This document shows positions 16,227 through 25,572 of a DNA stretch of 64,000 bases, piece after piece. The notes under the pieces were generated by a model. That model had not been told where the DNA came from. It saw only the letters and a list, made by a program, of their open reading frames with translations, and did no database searches. Source of the stretch: Haloferax marinisediminis (GTDB lineage: Archaea > Halobacteriota > Halobacteria > Halobacteriales > Haloferacaceae); contig NZ_WKJP01000001.1 of assembly GCF_009674585.1 (NCBI RefSeq), positions 1,116,001 to 1,180,000 of the forward strand, in the 5' to 3' direction. Both the position numbers and the translations under genes were made by a program. Each line of letters begins with the position of its first letter. The stretch's first letter is position 1.

Positions 16227-17382
16227 CGTTTATGAGGTTCTCCAAATTGGACTCGCTCTCCTGACGAATCTCCTCGATGTTGTCTTGCGCCTCGATGGCG
16301 ACCTGCTGCAGTTCCTTGATGCGGGGCACGTTTGCCACTCCAGAGAGGAGGATGACACTCGCGACCTTTCCGGCGCCCGGAATCGGGTAGTCCCCACCGC
16401 GAACTTCCATGGAACCGGTCTGCTCCTCGATCCATTTCCGCCCGCGCTCTATGCCTTTCCGGTTCAGATGCTCCGGCGGGCCAGCGAGGACGAGCAGTGC
16501 GCGTTCGGCGCCTTCGATCTCACAGGGGAGGGTGAGGCGGCCGAGCGCTGCCTTGCGGACGAGGCTGGTGATACGGTTCGTCGTGTGTGCGGTGTCGAGG
16601 TTGTCGTCTGGCTCGTCACCGCCGGTGAGTCGCGACAGGAGGCCGCCACTCTTCTTCTTCCGTGGTTCGACGCCTTCGGACGCGTAGCCGACAGTCGAGA
16701 CGCCGCCGCCGGCCAGCGTGTTGATGATCTCAGACGAGTCGACGACGGACTCTGCGACTTCCTGTCCGTCTTTGACTTCGCCAGCACCGAAGAGGACGCC
16801 GAAGCGGTTGACGATCTCGTCGTTGATTTCGTCGTAGCCGCCCTGGACGGACTCGCCGGTCTTCCGCCACGCGTCGTTGTCGAACACGAGCAGATTGTCG
16901 ACCTCGCGGACGAACGTCTGGAACGACCGTGCGGCGTTCAGGGTGTAGATGCCACCCTCGTCCGATCCCGGCAGGATGCCGAGACCGTAGACAGGTTCAG
17001 TGTAGATACGTTTGAGATGTTTCGCAAGGACTGGCGCGCCACCGGACCCGGTACCGCCACCGAGACCGGAGACCACGAGGAAGGCATCGACTTCGTGGAC
17101 AGGGATGCTGTCGATGGCACCCTGTACCTCATCGATGTCTTCTTCGGCGATTTCCGCACCGAGTTCGTTGTCCGCACCGACACCATGTCCCTTTACGCGG
17201 GACTGGCCGATGAGAACGCGCTGGTCCTTCGGGATATTCTTCAATCCGAGCAAGTCGGCTTTCGCAGAGTTAACTGCGACGGCGGCGCGAACGATTCCGG
17301 CGTTTCGTTCGCGGTCGTACTCGACGAATTTGTCGACTACTTTTCCCCCGGCTTGCCCGAATCCGATCATTGCGAGCTTCAT
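16195..17382 (-). CDS. cetZ1: Tubulin-like cell-shape GTPase CetZ1
   Basis: 395 residues. CetZ1 is the haloarchaeal tubulin/FtsZ-superfamily protein needed for rod shape and motility in Haloferax; it polymerises under the membrane. The GTP-binding T4 loop GGGTGSG is intact at about 108-114, and the T7 catalytic region VDSSEIINTL places a glutamate at residue 218, the position I recall as the catalytic acid of Haloferax CetZ1. The C-terminal tail is acidic. The sequence is very close to Haloferax volcanii CetZ1 as I remember it. Its last 32 bases overlap the next gene on the same strand. Confidence 0.93.
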   Translation of the reverse strand: MKLAMIGFGQAGGKVVDKFVEYDRERNAGIVRAAVAVNSAKADLLGLKNIPKDQRVLIGQSRVKGHGVGADNELGAEIAEEDIDEVQGAIDSIPVHEVDAFLVVSGLGGGTGSGGAPVLAKHLKRIYTEPVYGLGILPGSDEGGIYTLNAARSFQTFVREVDNLLVFDNDAWRKTGESVQGGYDEINDEIVNRFGVLFGAGEVKDGQEVAESVVDSSEIINTLAGGGVSTVGYASEGVEPRKKKSGGLLSRLTGGDEPDDNLDTAHTTNRITSLVRKAALGRLTLPCEIEGAERALLVLAGPPEHLNRKGIERGRKWIEEQTGSMEVRGGDYPIPGAGKVASVILLSGVANVPRIKELQQVAIEAQDNIEEIRQESESNLENLINDDEDELESLF

Positions 17383-17622
17383 AGGTTCGGTCCCCTCGCC
17401 ATTGCGTGAAAGCCAGTACGAACGCGGACATAAGCGTTGTGGGATGTACGTGTAATAACAGAAACAGGTCCGACGAAAAAAAGAGCAACGACGGAGGGAT
17501 GTTAATCGGACATTATGCCGGTAGAGCCCACTCAGCGGAGTGAACTATCGCGTTTCATAATCAATTAACTAATAACTTATTCGTATCTCACCTGTTCGTT
17601 TCGATGAATCACTTTCACCCAG

Positions 17623-18528
17623 TTAGTTCCGTTCCGAGAGGTATGCCCCAAGTGTCTTCATCGACTCCACGTCGACACCGAAACTGCCCACATCGTTGTC
17701 GTCAGTGGTGTTATCGAACTTGAGCGACCGGTACTGGTCGGAACCCATCGGGAATCCGGGAACTGCGCCGAGGACGCTGAGTCCGACGCCCGCGAGCCCC
17801 ATCGGGAGGGGGACGATGGTGATCGATTTGCCTTCGGCATCGTACACCATCTCGGTGATGTCGCGCAGCGTGAGTTTCTGTGGCCCACCGATGGTGTACG
17901 TCTTCCCGACGTGGTCGTCGCCTTCGACGGCGTCGGCGAGCATCGGCACGAGGTCGCCCACCCAGATGGGTTGGAACCGCGTCTTTCCGTTTCCGGGGAG
18001 TGGGTACAGTGGAACACCCGGGGCGAACATGCCTTTGAGCCGTTTGGTGAACGAGACGAACTCACCGCCGTCACCGAAGACGACCGATGGCCGGAAGATG
18101 ACCCAGTCGAGCGACGACGACTTGACTGCCTGTTCTGCGTTTCCTTTCGACCTGATGTAGGCCGTGTCGCCGTCGGGGTCCGCGCCGAGGGCGCTCATCT
18201 GCACGAGACGCGGAACGTCGTGTACCTCGGCCGCTTTCACGACGTTCTCGGTGCCCTGCCAGTGGATGATGTCGTGCATCCGATTGCCTCCCTTCGGTTC
18301 GAACAGTGGCGAGAGTGCGACGAGGTTGACGACGGCGTCTTTCCCCTCGAACGCGTCGGCCATGGAGTCGTAGTCGGTGACGTCTCCCATCACCGTCTCG
18401 ACGCCATCCGGGAGGTCCTCGCTGGACGGACTCCGCGACATCGCAGTCACGCTGTGTCCACGCGACTCCAACTCACGGCAGAGGTGGCTACCGATGAATC
18501 CGCTTCCGCCGACGACAAGGACGTTCAT
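17623..18528 (-). CDS. NAD(P)-binding NDUFA9-like atypical SDR protein
   Basis: 301 residues. It has a Rossmann start MNVLVVGGSGFIGSHLCREL (G-x-G-F-I-G), 'GDVTDYDSM', 'SALGAD' and 'YIRSKGNAEQAV' with Y-x-x-x-K, and 'FRPSVVFGDGG'. This is the complex I NDUFA9-like group of atypical short-chain dehydrogenases. Members bind NAD(P)H and are often near respiratory or quinone genes; the reaction is not known. It stands alone between cetZ1 and tmk. The 240 bases between it and cetZ1 (17383-17622) are AT-rich around 17541-17600 but show no gene. Confidence 0.88.
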   Translation of the reverse strand: MNVLVVGGSGFIGSHLCRELESRGHSVTAMSRSPSSEDLPDGVETVMGDVTDYDSMADAFEGKDAVVNLVALSPLFEPKGGNRMHDIIHWQGTENVVKAAEVHDVPRLVQMSALGADPDGDTAYIRSKGNAEQAVKSSSLDWVIFRPSVVFGDGGEFVSFTKRLKGMFAPGVPLYPLPGNGKTRFQPIWVGDLVPMLADAVEGDDHVGKTYTIGGPQKLTLRDITEMVYDAEGKSITIVPLPMGLAGVGLSVLGAVPGFPMGSDQYRSLKFDNTTDDNDVGSFGVDVESMKTLGAYLSERN

Positions 18529-18711
18529 AACGTCGTAATATTCGGCGGAATGAGGGTAAAGCTAACGGGGGGTTTCGGTCGATTTCGCCGGTTATTGCTC
18601 CGATGAGAATCATCTTCGAGGAGCGAGTGACGGACCCCGTCACAGCTGATGACTGACACGACTGCCGCGATAGTTCGGGTGCTTTTTCGTCGGGGCCGAG
18701 TCAGTAGTCGT

Positions 18712-19305
18712 ATGCTCGTCACGCTCGAGGGACTCGACGGAAGCGGCAAGACCACCGTCTGGGAGGCCCTCCACGACGTCTATCCGGATGCTGTCTTCAC
18801 TCGCGAACCGACCGACGATTCGTGGTACGGTGACGCGGTCAACCGTGCAATCGGCGACGACGACGCCGACCCGCTTGCGACGCTGTTTCTGTTTACTGCC
18901 GACCACGCCGACCACCTCTCGCGTGTCGTTCGTCCTGCACTCGCCGAGGGCGACCTCGTCATCTCTGACCGATACTCGGACTCTCGATACGCCTACCAGG
19001 GTGCCTCACTCCGCGACAGCGACCTCAAGCGCCCGATGGAGTACATCATGGGCATCCACGCAGCGTTCACTCGACCTCCGGACAAGACCATCTACCTCGA
19101 CGTCGACCCCGAGACGGCGGCCGCTCGAAGCGGCAAGACCAACAAGTTCGAACAGGCGGCGTATCTCGCCGAGGTTCGCGCGAACTACGAGCGCCTCATC
19201 GAAGCCGAGCCGGAGCGGTTCGTGCGGGTCGACGCGACCCAACCGCCGGAAGACGTGCTCGACGACGTCGAAGCGGCGCTCGAAGAGATTCTCAGCGAAG
19301 CCTAA
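18712..19305 (+). CDS. tmk: dTMP kinase
   Basis: 197 residues from ATG 18712. Thymidylate kinase makes dTDP from dTMP for DNA synthesis. Motifs: P-loop 'GLDGSGKTT' (about 7-15), 'TREPTD', the DRY-like '[14 protein letters not shown]', and the lid region 'RSGKTNKFE'. The open frame extends upstream to 18649, but that part has no family match. It is divergent from the NDUFA9-like gene. Confidence 0.95.
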   Translation: MLVTLEGLDGSGKTTVWEALHDVYPDAVFTREPTDDSWYGDAVNRAIGDDDADPLATLFLFTADHADHLSRVVRPALAEGDLVISDRYSDSRYAYQGASLRDSDLKRPMEYIMGIHAAFTRPPDKTIYLDVDPETAAARSGKTNKFEQAAYLAEVRANYERLIEAEPERFVRVDATQPPEDVLDDVEAALEEILSEA

Positions 19306-19332
19306 GCAATCAAGCTCGCGGCGTCTCCCGTG

Positions 19333-19653
19333 TCACCGGGAGTCGGGGAGGTTCTCGAACTCTTCTGGCGGCGGGACGTAGAGCGTGTCGATGGTGAATC
19401 CGAGTGCGAGTGGCATCCCAATCATCACGCCGAGCGCGGCGGCGGGACTGCCGAGATTCACGCCGATGCCGAAGACACCGGTGAACACGAGTGTCGAGAA
19501 GAACAACACCAGCGGTATCAGAAAGAGGGCGTACAGGACGTAGCCCCACTGCGTCTTCAGTCGGAGGCGGAAGAAGCGCGTCATCACCGCCGCGATGAGC
19601 GTGTGGAGACCGATGACGACGACCATGAGCGCGAGGTTGACCACCGAGACCAT
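19333..19653 (-). CDS. Small membrane protein, three transmembrane helices
   Basis: 106 residues. Hydrophobic segments at about 4-26, 38-62 and 68-92, with 'MTRFFRLRLKTQWGYVLYALFLIPLV' between the first and second. A short polar tail with PPPEEFENLP ends it. It is convergent with tmk (27 bases between stops) and divergent from the E1-alpha gene at 19755. Family not recognised; the composition is typical of conserved haloarchaeal membrane proteins. Confidence 0.75.
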   Translation of the reverse strand: MVSVVNLALMVVVIGLHTLIAAVMTRFFRLRLKTQWGYVLYALFLIPLVLFFSTLVFTGVFGIGVNLGSPAAALGVMIGMPLALGFTIDTLYVPPPEEFENLPDSR

Positions 19654-19754
19654 GCGCTGCCTAGGGAGGCAATGGTCTTTGGCCTGTCGCTCTCGGCGAC
19701 TGAGGAGGCATGCGAACGGGGGACGTTTATCACGAAGGACCGTGACGCTCCGCC

Positions 19755-20801
19755 ATGCATCGACTCATCGCAGAACGCGGGTTGGACAGCACGGGGTTCT
19801 CCGAGGAAGACGCCCGCGCAGCCCTCCGCGATATGATCCGAGCGCGACGGTTCGACGAGCGTGCACTCGCCCTCCAGCGACGTGGGTGGATGAGCGGCTA
19901 CCCACCCTTCCACGGGCAGGAAGCCTCGCAAATAGGTGCCGCCCACGCGATGCGTGAGGACGACGTACTCTTACCCACCTATCGGTCGAACGCGCTCCAG
20001 ATTGCTCGCGGCGTCCCGCCGAGCGACATCTTCCTCTTCCGCCGTGGCTACGCCGAATACCACTCGGACCACGACGTGCCGGTCTTCCCACAAGCGGTTC
20101 CGATTGCCAGTCAAATACCCCACGCCGCCGGGGTCGGCATGGCCGCCAACTACCGTGACGACGACTACGCGGCGCTAGTCTGCTTCGGTGACGGTGCGAC
20201 CTCTGAAGGCGACTTCCACGAAGGACTCAACTTCGCCGGCGTCTTCGACGCGCCGGTGGTCTTCTTCTGTGAGAACAACGGATACGCCATCTCGCTCCCA
20301 CGCGAACGCCAGACGGCCAGTGAGTCGATTGCCGGGAAGGCCGAAGCCTACGGTATCGACGGGATGCAAGTCGATGGCAACGACCCACTCGCCGTCAGGG
20401 AGGCCGTCGAAGAGGGGCTTGAAAAGGCCCGAAACGGTGAGCCGGTACTCATCGAGGCGCTTACCTACCGACAGGGACCACACACCACTGCCGACGACCC
20501 GTCACGCTACCGGGACGACGACCCGGACCTCCCCGAGTGGCGGATTCGTGACCCCCTCGAACGATTCGAGGAGTACTGTCGTGAGCAAGGCGTCGTCGAC
20601 GACGACCTCGTCGAGTCGATGTACGAAGACGCCGACGACGAGTTACGTGAGGCAGTCGAGACAGCGGAAGCGGTCCCAGAACCGGGGCCGGAAGAGCTGT
20701 TCGACTACGTGTACGACGACCTGCCGCCAGAACTCGCTCGTGAACGTGAAGAACACATGGCGTTCGTCGAGGAACACGGTCCGTTCGAACTCGACCGCTG
20801 A
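19755..20801 (+). CDS. 2-oxoacid dehydrogenase E1 alpha subunit (orphan)
   Basis: 348 residues. The E1 alpha subunit binds thiamine diphosphate and decarboxylates a 2-oxoacid together with E1 beta. The TPP/Mg motif 'GDGATSEGDFHEGLNFAGVF...NN' is present (about 150-180), as are 'FHGQEA', 'YRSNALQIARG', and the phosphorylation-loop-like 'YRQGPHTTADDPSRYR'. No E1 beta, E2 or E3 gene is adjacent, which is unusual because these are normally in operons. The substrate could be pyruvate or branched-chain 2-oxoacids; haloarchaea have several paralogues and mainly use ferredoxin oxidoreductases for pyruvate. Confidence 0.9.
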   Translation: MHRLIAERGLDSTGFSEEDARAALRDMIRARRFDERALALQRRGWMSGYPPFHGQEASQIGAAHAMREDDVLLPTYRSNALQIARGVPPSDIFLFRRGYAEYHSDHDVPVFPQAVPIASQIPHAAGVGMAANYRDDDYAALVCFGDGATSEGDFHEGLNFAGVFDAPVVFFCENNGYAISLPRERQTASESIAGKAEAYGIDGMQVDGNDPLAVREAVEEGLEKARNGEPVLIEALTYRQGPHTTADDPSRYRDDDPDLPEWRIRDPLERFEEYCREQGVVDDDLVESMYEDADDELREAVETAEAVPEPGPEELFDYVYDDLPPELAREREEHMAFVEEHGPFELDR

Positions 20802-20847
20802 GGGGTCGCTCCTCCGACTCTCCTCCCCGCCTTCGAGAGACACTGAG

Positions 20848-21081
20848 TCAGTCGTCTAACGAGATGTACGTCTTCGTGTCGGCGACGCCTTGGAGCCCTT
20901 GAATTCGACTCGACGCCGTCTTCAGTACCTCGTACACTGCTTCGGTGTCGACCTCCGCGATGATGTCGTACGCACCGGCGACGATGTGCGCCTCCGACAC
21001 CGTTTCGAGTTCGCGGATTGGCCCGAGTAACTGTTCGGACTCCCCAGCGCCAGTCTTCACCATGATGAAGGCGTGAACCAT
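20848..21081 (-). CDS. Stand-alone Lrp/AsnC ligand-binding (RAM) domain protein
   Basis: 77 residues forming one RAM domain without a DNA-binding part. Pattern: 'MVHAFIMVKTGAGE', 'EAHIVAGAYDIIAEVDT', 'IQGLQGVADTKTYISL'. Such proteins bind amino acids or other small ligands and assemble into rings. It is divergent from trkA (109 bases between starts), and a second RAM protein follows trkA, so both are probably tied to K+ transport control. The two RAM proteins share the MVHA-x-IMVK start and T-K/Q-T-Y-I-S/A end. Confidence 0.9.
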   Translation of the reverse strand: MVHAFIMVKTGAGESEQLLGPIRELETVSEAHIVAGAYDIIAEVDTEAVYEVLKTASSRIQGLQGVADTKTYISLDD

Positions 21082-21190
21082 GCGTGAGATATTCTACCAC
21101 ATGATGCAAAAGCCTTGCTTCCGCCGAGTACGGCAGATTCGTCCGAAACCGGGGTAAGGTTATTTGCCTCCCCCGTCATACCGTATTCGT

Positions 21191-21874
21191 ATGCGGTTCG
21201 TTATCATTGGTTCTGGACGGGTTGGTCTGCGCACTGCCCGTGTCCTTCGGGAGGAAGGACACGACATCACCCTCGTCGAATTGGACCCCAACCGCGTCAC
21301 GCAGGCGCAAGAGCAGGGTTTCGAGGTAATCGAAGGAGACGGTTCCCACGAGGACGTACTCCTCGAGGCTGGAATCGAGGAGGCCGACGCACTCGGGGCA
21401 CTCACGGCGGACCTCAACGTGAACTTCGCGGCGTGCATGATTGGCAAGCACTTCGGGTGCCGGACGGTCATTCGCATCGACGAAGACTACCGCGAAGAGG
21501 TGTACAAGAAGTACGCCCGGGAAGTGGACGAAATCGTCTACCCAGAGCGGCTCGGTGCCATCGGTGCGAAGAACGCGCTGCTCGGCGGGTCGATTCGCGC
21601 AATCGCAGATATCGCCCAACACCTCCAGGTCATCCTCGTGACGGTGACCGACAGTTCGCCGATGAACGGCTACAGTATCGAAGAGGTTGCACTCCCGGCG
21701 AACGCCCGTCTCCTCGCGTTCGGCAAGAAAGACAAACCCATGGGTATCCCACTACAGAACGACTCACTCGAGACTGGTGACCGGGTTGCCGTCCTCGCCG
21801 ACTTCGACGTCCTCCACGACGTTCGACAACTGCTCGTCGGCGATGAAGCGGCCGTCGCGGCAGGGGGTGCGTGA
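21191..21874 (+). CDS. trkA: TrkA-type K+ uptake regulatory protein
   Basis: 227 residues from ATG 21191. The N-terminal RCK domain (about 1-135) has the NAD-binding 'MRFVIIGSGRVGLRTARVL' and 'EGDGSHEDVLLEAGIEEADAL'. The C-terminal RCK_C domain (about 140-220) has 'LPANARLLAFGKKD...GDRVAVLAD'. TrkA is the cytosolic gating subunit of TrkH/KtrB-type potassium transporters, central to salt-in haloarchaea. No TrkH gene is adjacent here. The RAM-domain gene follows with a 2-base gap, so they are co-translated. Confidence 0.93.
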   Translation: MRFVIIGSGRVGLRTARVLREEGHDITLVELDPNRVTQAQEQGFEVIEGDGSHEDVLLEAGIEEADALGALTADLNVNFAACMIGKHFGCRTVIRIDEDYREEVYKKYAREVDEIVYPERLGAIGAKNALLGGSIRAIADIAQHLQVILVTVTDSSPMNGYSIEEVALPANARLLAFGKKDKPMGIPLQNDSLETGDRVAVLADFDVLHDVRQLLVGDEAAVAAGGA

Positions 21875-21876
21875 CG

Positions 21877-22113
21877 ATGGTTCACGCGTACATCATGGTC
21901 AAAGCGGCTGCGCTGACCGACGGCATCGACGAACTGAAAGAACAGCTCCTCGCCGTCGACCACGGAATCGAGAGCGCCCACATCGTCGCTGGCGACGTCG
22001 ACTTCATCGTGAAGGTGGACGTCGGCACACCTGCAGAGGTCAAAGACGTGGCAGGTGGGATTCAGGCAGTCGACGGTATCGAAGACACCCAGACGTACAT
22101 CGCCATGGACTGA
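21877..22113 (+). CDS. Lrp/AsnC ligand-binding (RAM) domain protein coupled to trkA
   Basis: 78 residues from ATG 21877; an in-frame GTG at 21871 overlaps the trkA stop. One RAM domain: 'MVHAYIMVKAAALTDGIDELKEQLL', 'AHIVAGDVDFIVKVDV', 'GIQAVDGIEDTQTYIAMD'. It is a paralogue of the protein at 20848-21081. Tight spacing after trkA suggests that it senses a small molecule and modulates K+ transport, or simply shares expression. Confidence 0.9.
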   Translation: MVHAYIMVKAAALTDGIDELKEQLLAVDHGIESAHIVAGDVDFIVKVDVGTPAEVKDVAGGIQAVDGIEDTQTYIAMD

Positions 22114-22271
22114 CGCTCGGCGAGACTGCCACCCAGTTCTGACGCACACCCGTCGCGTCCCGTTCGACACTCGTTTCGCCTTCTCGGTATCTTACTCGGC
22201 CTCGTTTCCCCGAACACAGACTGTTCACGCTCCGTTCGGCGACACAGAAGCAGTCCGAATAGAATTCCGCT

Positions 22272-22772
22272 TCAGAAGCCTGTTCCTGCAGCGTCGCGTG
22301 CACGACTCAGGATGCTCGTCACCGGTTCGGTGTACTCGTATCCGGGGATGATTCCCTCGACGTACGTCCCTTCGACGTAGTCGATGACTGCACCGGCGTC
22401 GTCGACACCGCGTCGCTCGTTGATGTCGACGAACGTCGTCTGGACGACTGCTTCCTCGCCGACGCGTCGAACGTCCGGGTCGAGATCGTGACTTCCCGCG
22501 ATGACGCCGTTTACGTCTTCGATGCGAAGTTCGAACGTCTCGTACCAGCCATCCTCGACGATTTCGGCGACGTCGTCGGCGACGACGGCCGACAGCATCG
22601 GAACACGAACCTCGACGTCGAACTCGACGTGTCCGCTCTCCTGTGTACTGACACTGACGACTCCGTCGAACGGTGTCGTCACCGACTCGAACGTCCGGTC
22701 GTCGACCTGTTCGAACGACTTGTGGTCGCCGAACGCCCGGCGGACGCGGCCCGGAATCTCGTGGTCGCTCAT
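22272..22772 (-). CDS. DUF5813-like haloarchaeal protein
   Basis: 166 residues from ATG 22772. It is soluble and acidic, starting MSDHEIPGRVRRAFGDHKSFEQ, with 'TPFDGVVSV', 'VPMLSAVVADDVAEIVEDGWYETFELRIEDV' and 'VDINERRGVDDAGAVIDYVEGTYVEGIIPGYEY'. This matches a haloarchaeal family of unknown function (DUF5813-like, from memory). No catalytic motif is obvious. The upstream frame to 22889 is not coding in character. It converges with the trkA-RAM pair, 158 featureless bases away. Confidence 0.75.
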   Translation of the reverse strand: MSDHEIPGRVRRAFGDHKSFEQVDDRTFESVTTPFDGVVSVSTQESGHVEFDVEVRVPMLSAVVADDVAEIVEDGWYETFELRIEDVNGVIAGSHDLDPDVRRVGEEAVVQTTFVDINERRGVDDAGAVIDYVEGTYVEGIIPGYEYTEPVTSILSRARDAAGTGF

Positions 22773-22865
22773 AGCCAGACGAACGGCCTCACGAGAGAAA
22801 AGCCCATTGCGTTGAAGTCTCCTCGAATCGCTATAGGGCGCTGTATTCGGCGGAATGGCGGCACG

Positions 22866-22874
22866 TTTAAGTAT
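22866..22874 (+). promoter_or_regulatory. Possible TATA box for a small RNA
   Basis: tttaagtat on the plus strand lies about 27 bases before the first hairpin of the RNA candidate at 22895. The region contains no gene start on this strand, so a coding use is not apparent. Confidence 0.35.
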
Positions 22875-22894
22875 CTCGCCGCACTCCATTCAGG

Positions 22895-22990
22895 TGACGC
22901 TTCGCTTTGGAGGGCCGAAGCGTCAGCGGGGACCAATCTAGGGCGGCATTTCCGCACGGGCCGCTCCCGTGCGGTTGCCTATCCCTTTCT
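22895..22990 (+). ncRNA. Candidate structured RNA with two perfect hairpins
   Basis: In a 352-base gap (22773-23124) without a gene, two strong stem-loops lie close together. The first has 10-bp arms tgacgcttcg (22895-22904) and cgaagcgtca (22916-22925) with an 11-base loop. The second has 9-bp arms ccgcacggg (22952-22960) and cccgtgcgg (22966-22974) with a 5-base loop, followed by a pyrimidine-rich ttgcctatccctttctg. A TATA-like tttaagtat lies about 27 bases before the first stem. This fits a ~100-nt small RNA on the plus strand. Alternatively, the hairpins may end the minus-strand transducer transcript, which stops at 23125. The strand is inferred. Confidence 0.35.
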
Positions 22991-23124
22991 GACGAAACCA
23001 ACGCTTCGAGCCCGCAGTCTGTCGGTTTCTATACGTCTCGCACGGTGAGAGACTTCGCTCGACTCCCGTGATACTGTTGTGTGAATCCGCTCTGTCTATC
23101 GAAAAACGAGTGCCGACTACGCCG

Positions 23125-25461
23125 TCACTCGTGGTCCGCGCCCGACCCGTCGGTCGCAAGTTCGGCCATCGTGGGCGACGACACCGTCTCTGCTGTGCTC
23201 GCGCTCCGTGTTTCTCTGTCTTCTTGCCTGCTCACGGCATCGCTGTCGTCGCCGTCTGCTTCTGACTCGCGACTCGGTTCAGTCTCGGCTCCCTCGGTTC
23301 GGACCTCGAACCGGTCCGCGAGCGACCGAAGTTTGTCCGTGGTCGTCGAAAGCTCCTGCATCTGGCCGGCGACGCCAACCATCACGTCGTTCTGGTCGCG
23401 TGCAGCACTGGCGACGTCTGCCGCGTCGGTCTGCGTCTCGGACGCGATTTCGGCCGCTTCGTCGGCGAGACGAGCGACCGATTGTGCGGCCGTCGCCTGC
23501 GAGGCAGTCGCTTCGTCGATTGCAGCGACGCCGTGGTCGACTTCTTCGAGCCGTTCGACTGCTTCGTCGATAGCGTCGACACTCTCGGCGACCGTCTCAG
23601 CACCAGTCGAGACGCGCTCTCGTGCGGCGCGAACGTCGGCGACAGTCCCGTCTGCTGCCGTCTCGACTGCCTCGATGGACTCTGCGATTTCATCCGTCGC
23701 CTCGCTCGTCTCCTCTGCGAGGGCTTTCACACTGTCGGCGACGACGGCGAATCCTGCGCCGGCCTCGCCCGCCCGTGCGGCCTCGATAGACGCGTTCAGT
23801 GCGAGCAAGTTGGTCTGGTCTGCGATGTCGCCAATGAGGTCCACCACGTCGGCGATGTCGGCGACGTCTTCGCGGAGCGTCTCAGCACCAGTTGCCGCGG
23901 CGGCGACTCGGTTGTCGATGGCGTCCATCTCTTCGTGGACGGCAGCGCTCGCGTTACGCCCGGTCTGGCCGTACTCACTGGCGTCACTGGAGAGCTTGGC
24001 GAGTTCGTCGGCGGAGGCCGCAACCTCTTCGACAGTCGCCGACAGGTCTTGCATCTCCGCAGAGACGTCGTCGAGAAGCGCCGCCTGCTCGGCTGCCCCT
24101 TCGGAGATGTCCGCAGTTCCGTGTTCGACTCGATCGGATGCTGCAGTGACCTCTTCGGTTCCGGCAGTGACGCGTTCACCGGCGGTGTCGACGGTGGTCG
24201 CGAACGTCGCAACCTGTCCAATCGTCTCTTCGAGGTCGGTGAGCATCGCGTCGATCCCGTCGCCGACGCCGGCCATCGCCTCGTCGTCGGGCGTGACCGA
24301 CGTGCGGACCGTCAGGTCGCCGTCCGCGGCGTGGTCCATCGTCTCTCGGTAGTCGGCCGCGGCGACTTCGAGGTCACGCCGAGCGTCCTCAGCGGCTTCG
24401 ATACGGTCTCGAAGTGTGTCGCGCATGTCTGCAAACGCGTCAGTCAGTGCACCGAACTCGTCGAGTCGGGTGGTCGTGAGGTCGACGTCGAGGTCACCGC
24501 CCGCGAGCATGTCTGCCCGGGTTTGGAGACGGCGTAGCGAGACGACCGTCCCGCGACCGATGACGAGTCCCACGAGGCCGAGGCCACCGAGTGCGACGCC
24601 GATGAGGATGACGATGTCGCGCTCGACGAGCTGTGCGACTGCGTACGCGTTCTCGGGCGGTGTTTCGACGAGGACGGCCCATTCGGTTCCATCGACGGGT
24701 GCGTGTGCGACCACAGCACCGTCTCGTTCGACCACGCCAGCGCTCCCACCCATCGCGGCATCGAGCGCCGGTGTCTCGTCTCCGCCACGGTACTGCGTGA
24801 GGACGTTGCTGCCGTACTTGTCGAAGGCGACGACGCCCTCGGCGGTGACGACTCTCGTTCGCGACCCTTCGATTGGTTCGCTGAGCGTCTCGGCGTGTTG
24901 TGTCGCATCGACGACGACCATCACGGCGGCGTCTCGACCAGCGACGGGACTGAGGAAGGCGAGTCGTTCGCCACCACCGTACCGGTACACTTCGGAGATT
25001 GCGACTCCGTTCGGGTCGAGCATCGTCAGCGACCCGGTCGTCCACGACACGTCGAGGTCCTCGACAGTCTTGGACTCTAACACGCCGTCGGTGCTTCTGG
25101 TGATGTGACGATTCGACGGCTTGATGTAGTGAATCGCGAGAACTTCGTCTGGAAGATTCTTCTTCTCATAGCTGAGAGTGGTGTCGATTTCTTCTTCGCT
25201 TCCAGACCGGATTGCGTCGTACTCAGAGAGCATTCGGGCCGTCCTTGAGTATCCATCTAACCAACTCGACAACTCTTCTGCCTCCAAGGTTGCGGCCGTC
25301 TCGAGTTCGCTGTGCGCGTCTGCTCTGACCTCTTCTCCGACCATGTCGGTCACGTAGAGGCCAAATCCGCCCATTACCCCGGCGACGACCAATAGAACGA
25401 ACAGAAACTTCCGAAGGTAACTCCGTCTGAGTACCGCCGGCACTAACGTGGCGAGTCTCAT
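23125..25461 (-). CDS. Methyl-accepting chemotaxis-type transducer (Htr)
   Basis: 778 residues from ATG 25461. Membrane helix 1 is at about 18-38 ([19 protein letters not shown]), followed by an extracellular sensor of about 240 residues (Cache-like, with '[22 protein letters not shown]'), then helix 2 at about 285-305. A HAMP region, a second HAMP-like segment and a long methyl-accepting coiled coil follow, with the signalling tip '[32 protein letters not shown]'. It would sense an external signal and control CheA. The sensor type suggests small-molecule binding; the ligand is unknown. The C-terminal tail is acidic and Ser-rich. Confidence 0.93.
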   Translation of the reverse strand: MRLATLVPAVLRRSYLRKFLFVLLVVAGVMGGFGLYVTDMVGEEVRADAHSELETAATLEAEELSSWLDGYSRTARMLSEYDAIRSGSEEEIDTTLSYEKKNLPDEVLAIHYIKPSNRHITRSTDGVLESKTVEDLDVSWTTGSLTMLDPNGVAISEVYRYGGGERLAFLSPVAGRDAAVMVVVDATQHAETLSEPIEGSRTRVVTAEGVVAFDKYGSNVLTQYRGGDETPALDAAMGGSAGVVERDGAVVAHAPVDGTEWAVLVETPPENAYAVAQLVERDIVILIGVALGGLGLVGLVIGRGTVVSLRRLQTRADMLAGGDLDVDLTTTRLDEFGALTDAFADMRDTLRDRIEAAEDARRDLEVAAADYRETMDHAADGDLTVRTSVTPDDEAMAGVGDGIDAMLTDLEETIGQVATFATTVDTAGERVTAGTEEVTAASDRVEHGTADISEGAAEQAALLDDVSAEMQDLSATVEEVAASADELAKLSSDASEYGQTGRNASAAVHEEMDAIDNRVAAAATGAETLREDVADIADVVDLIGDIADQTNLLALNASIEAARAGEAGAGFAVVADSVKALAEETSEATDEIAESIEAVETAADGTVADVRAARERVSTGAETVAESVDAIDEAVERLEEVDHGVAAIDEATASQATAAQSVARLADEAAEIASETQTDAADVASAARDQNDVMVGVAGQMQELSTTTDKLRSLADRFEVRTEGAETEPSRESEADGDDSDAVSRQEDRETRSASTAETVSSPTMAELATDGSGADHE

Positions 25462-25572
25462 GTTATTCGTTCGCAAGCAAATAGGACGTAAAGTGTTGAC
25501 CCGTCGGCTATCAAGCGTGATAATGTTGCACTCTCGAAGGAGCACAGCGAGTCGTCGCTCCCCGAAGTGCCG

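Noticed and set aside
23081-24352. 423-residue Ser/Ala-rich plus-strand frame
   Set aside because: Antisense shadow of the transducer's alanine- and aspartate-rich coiled coil; no motif and abnormal composition.
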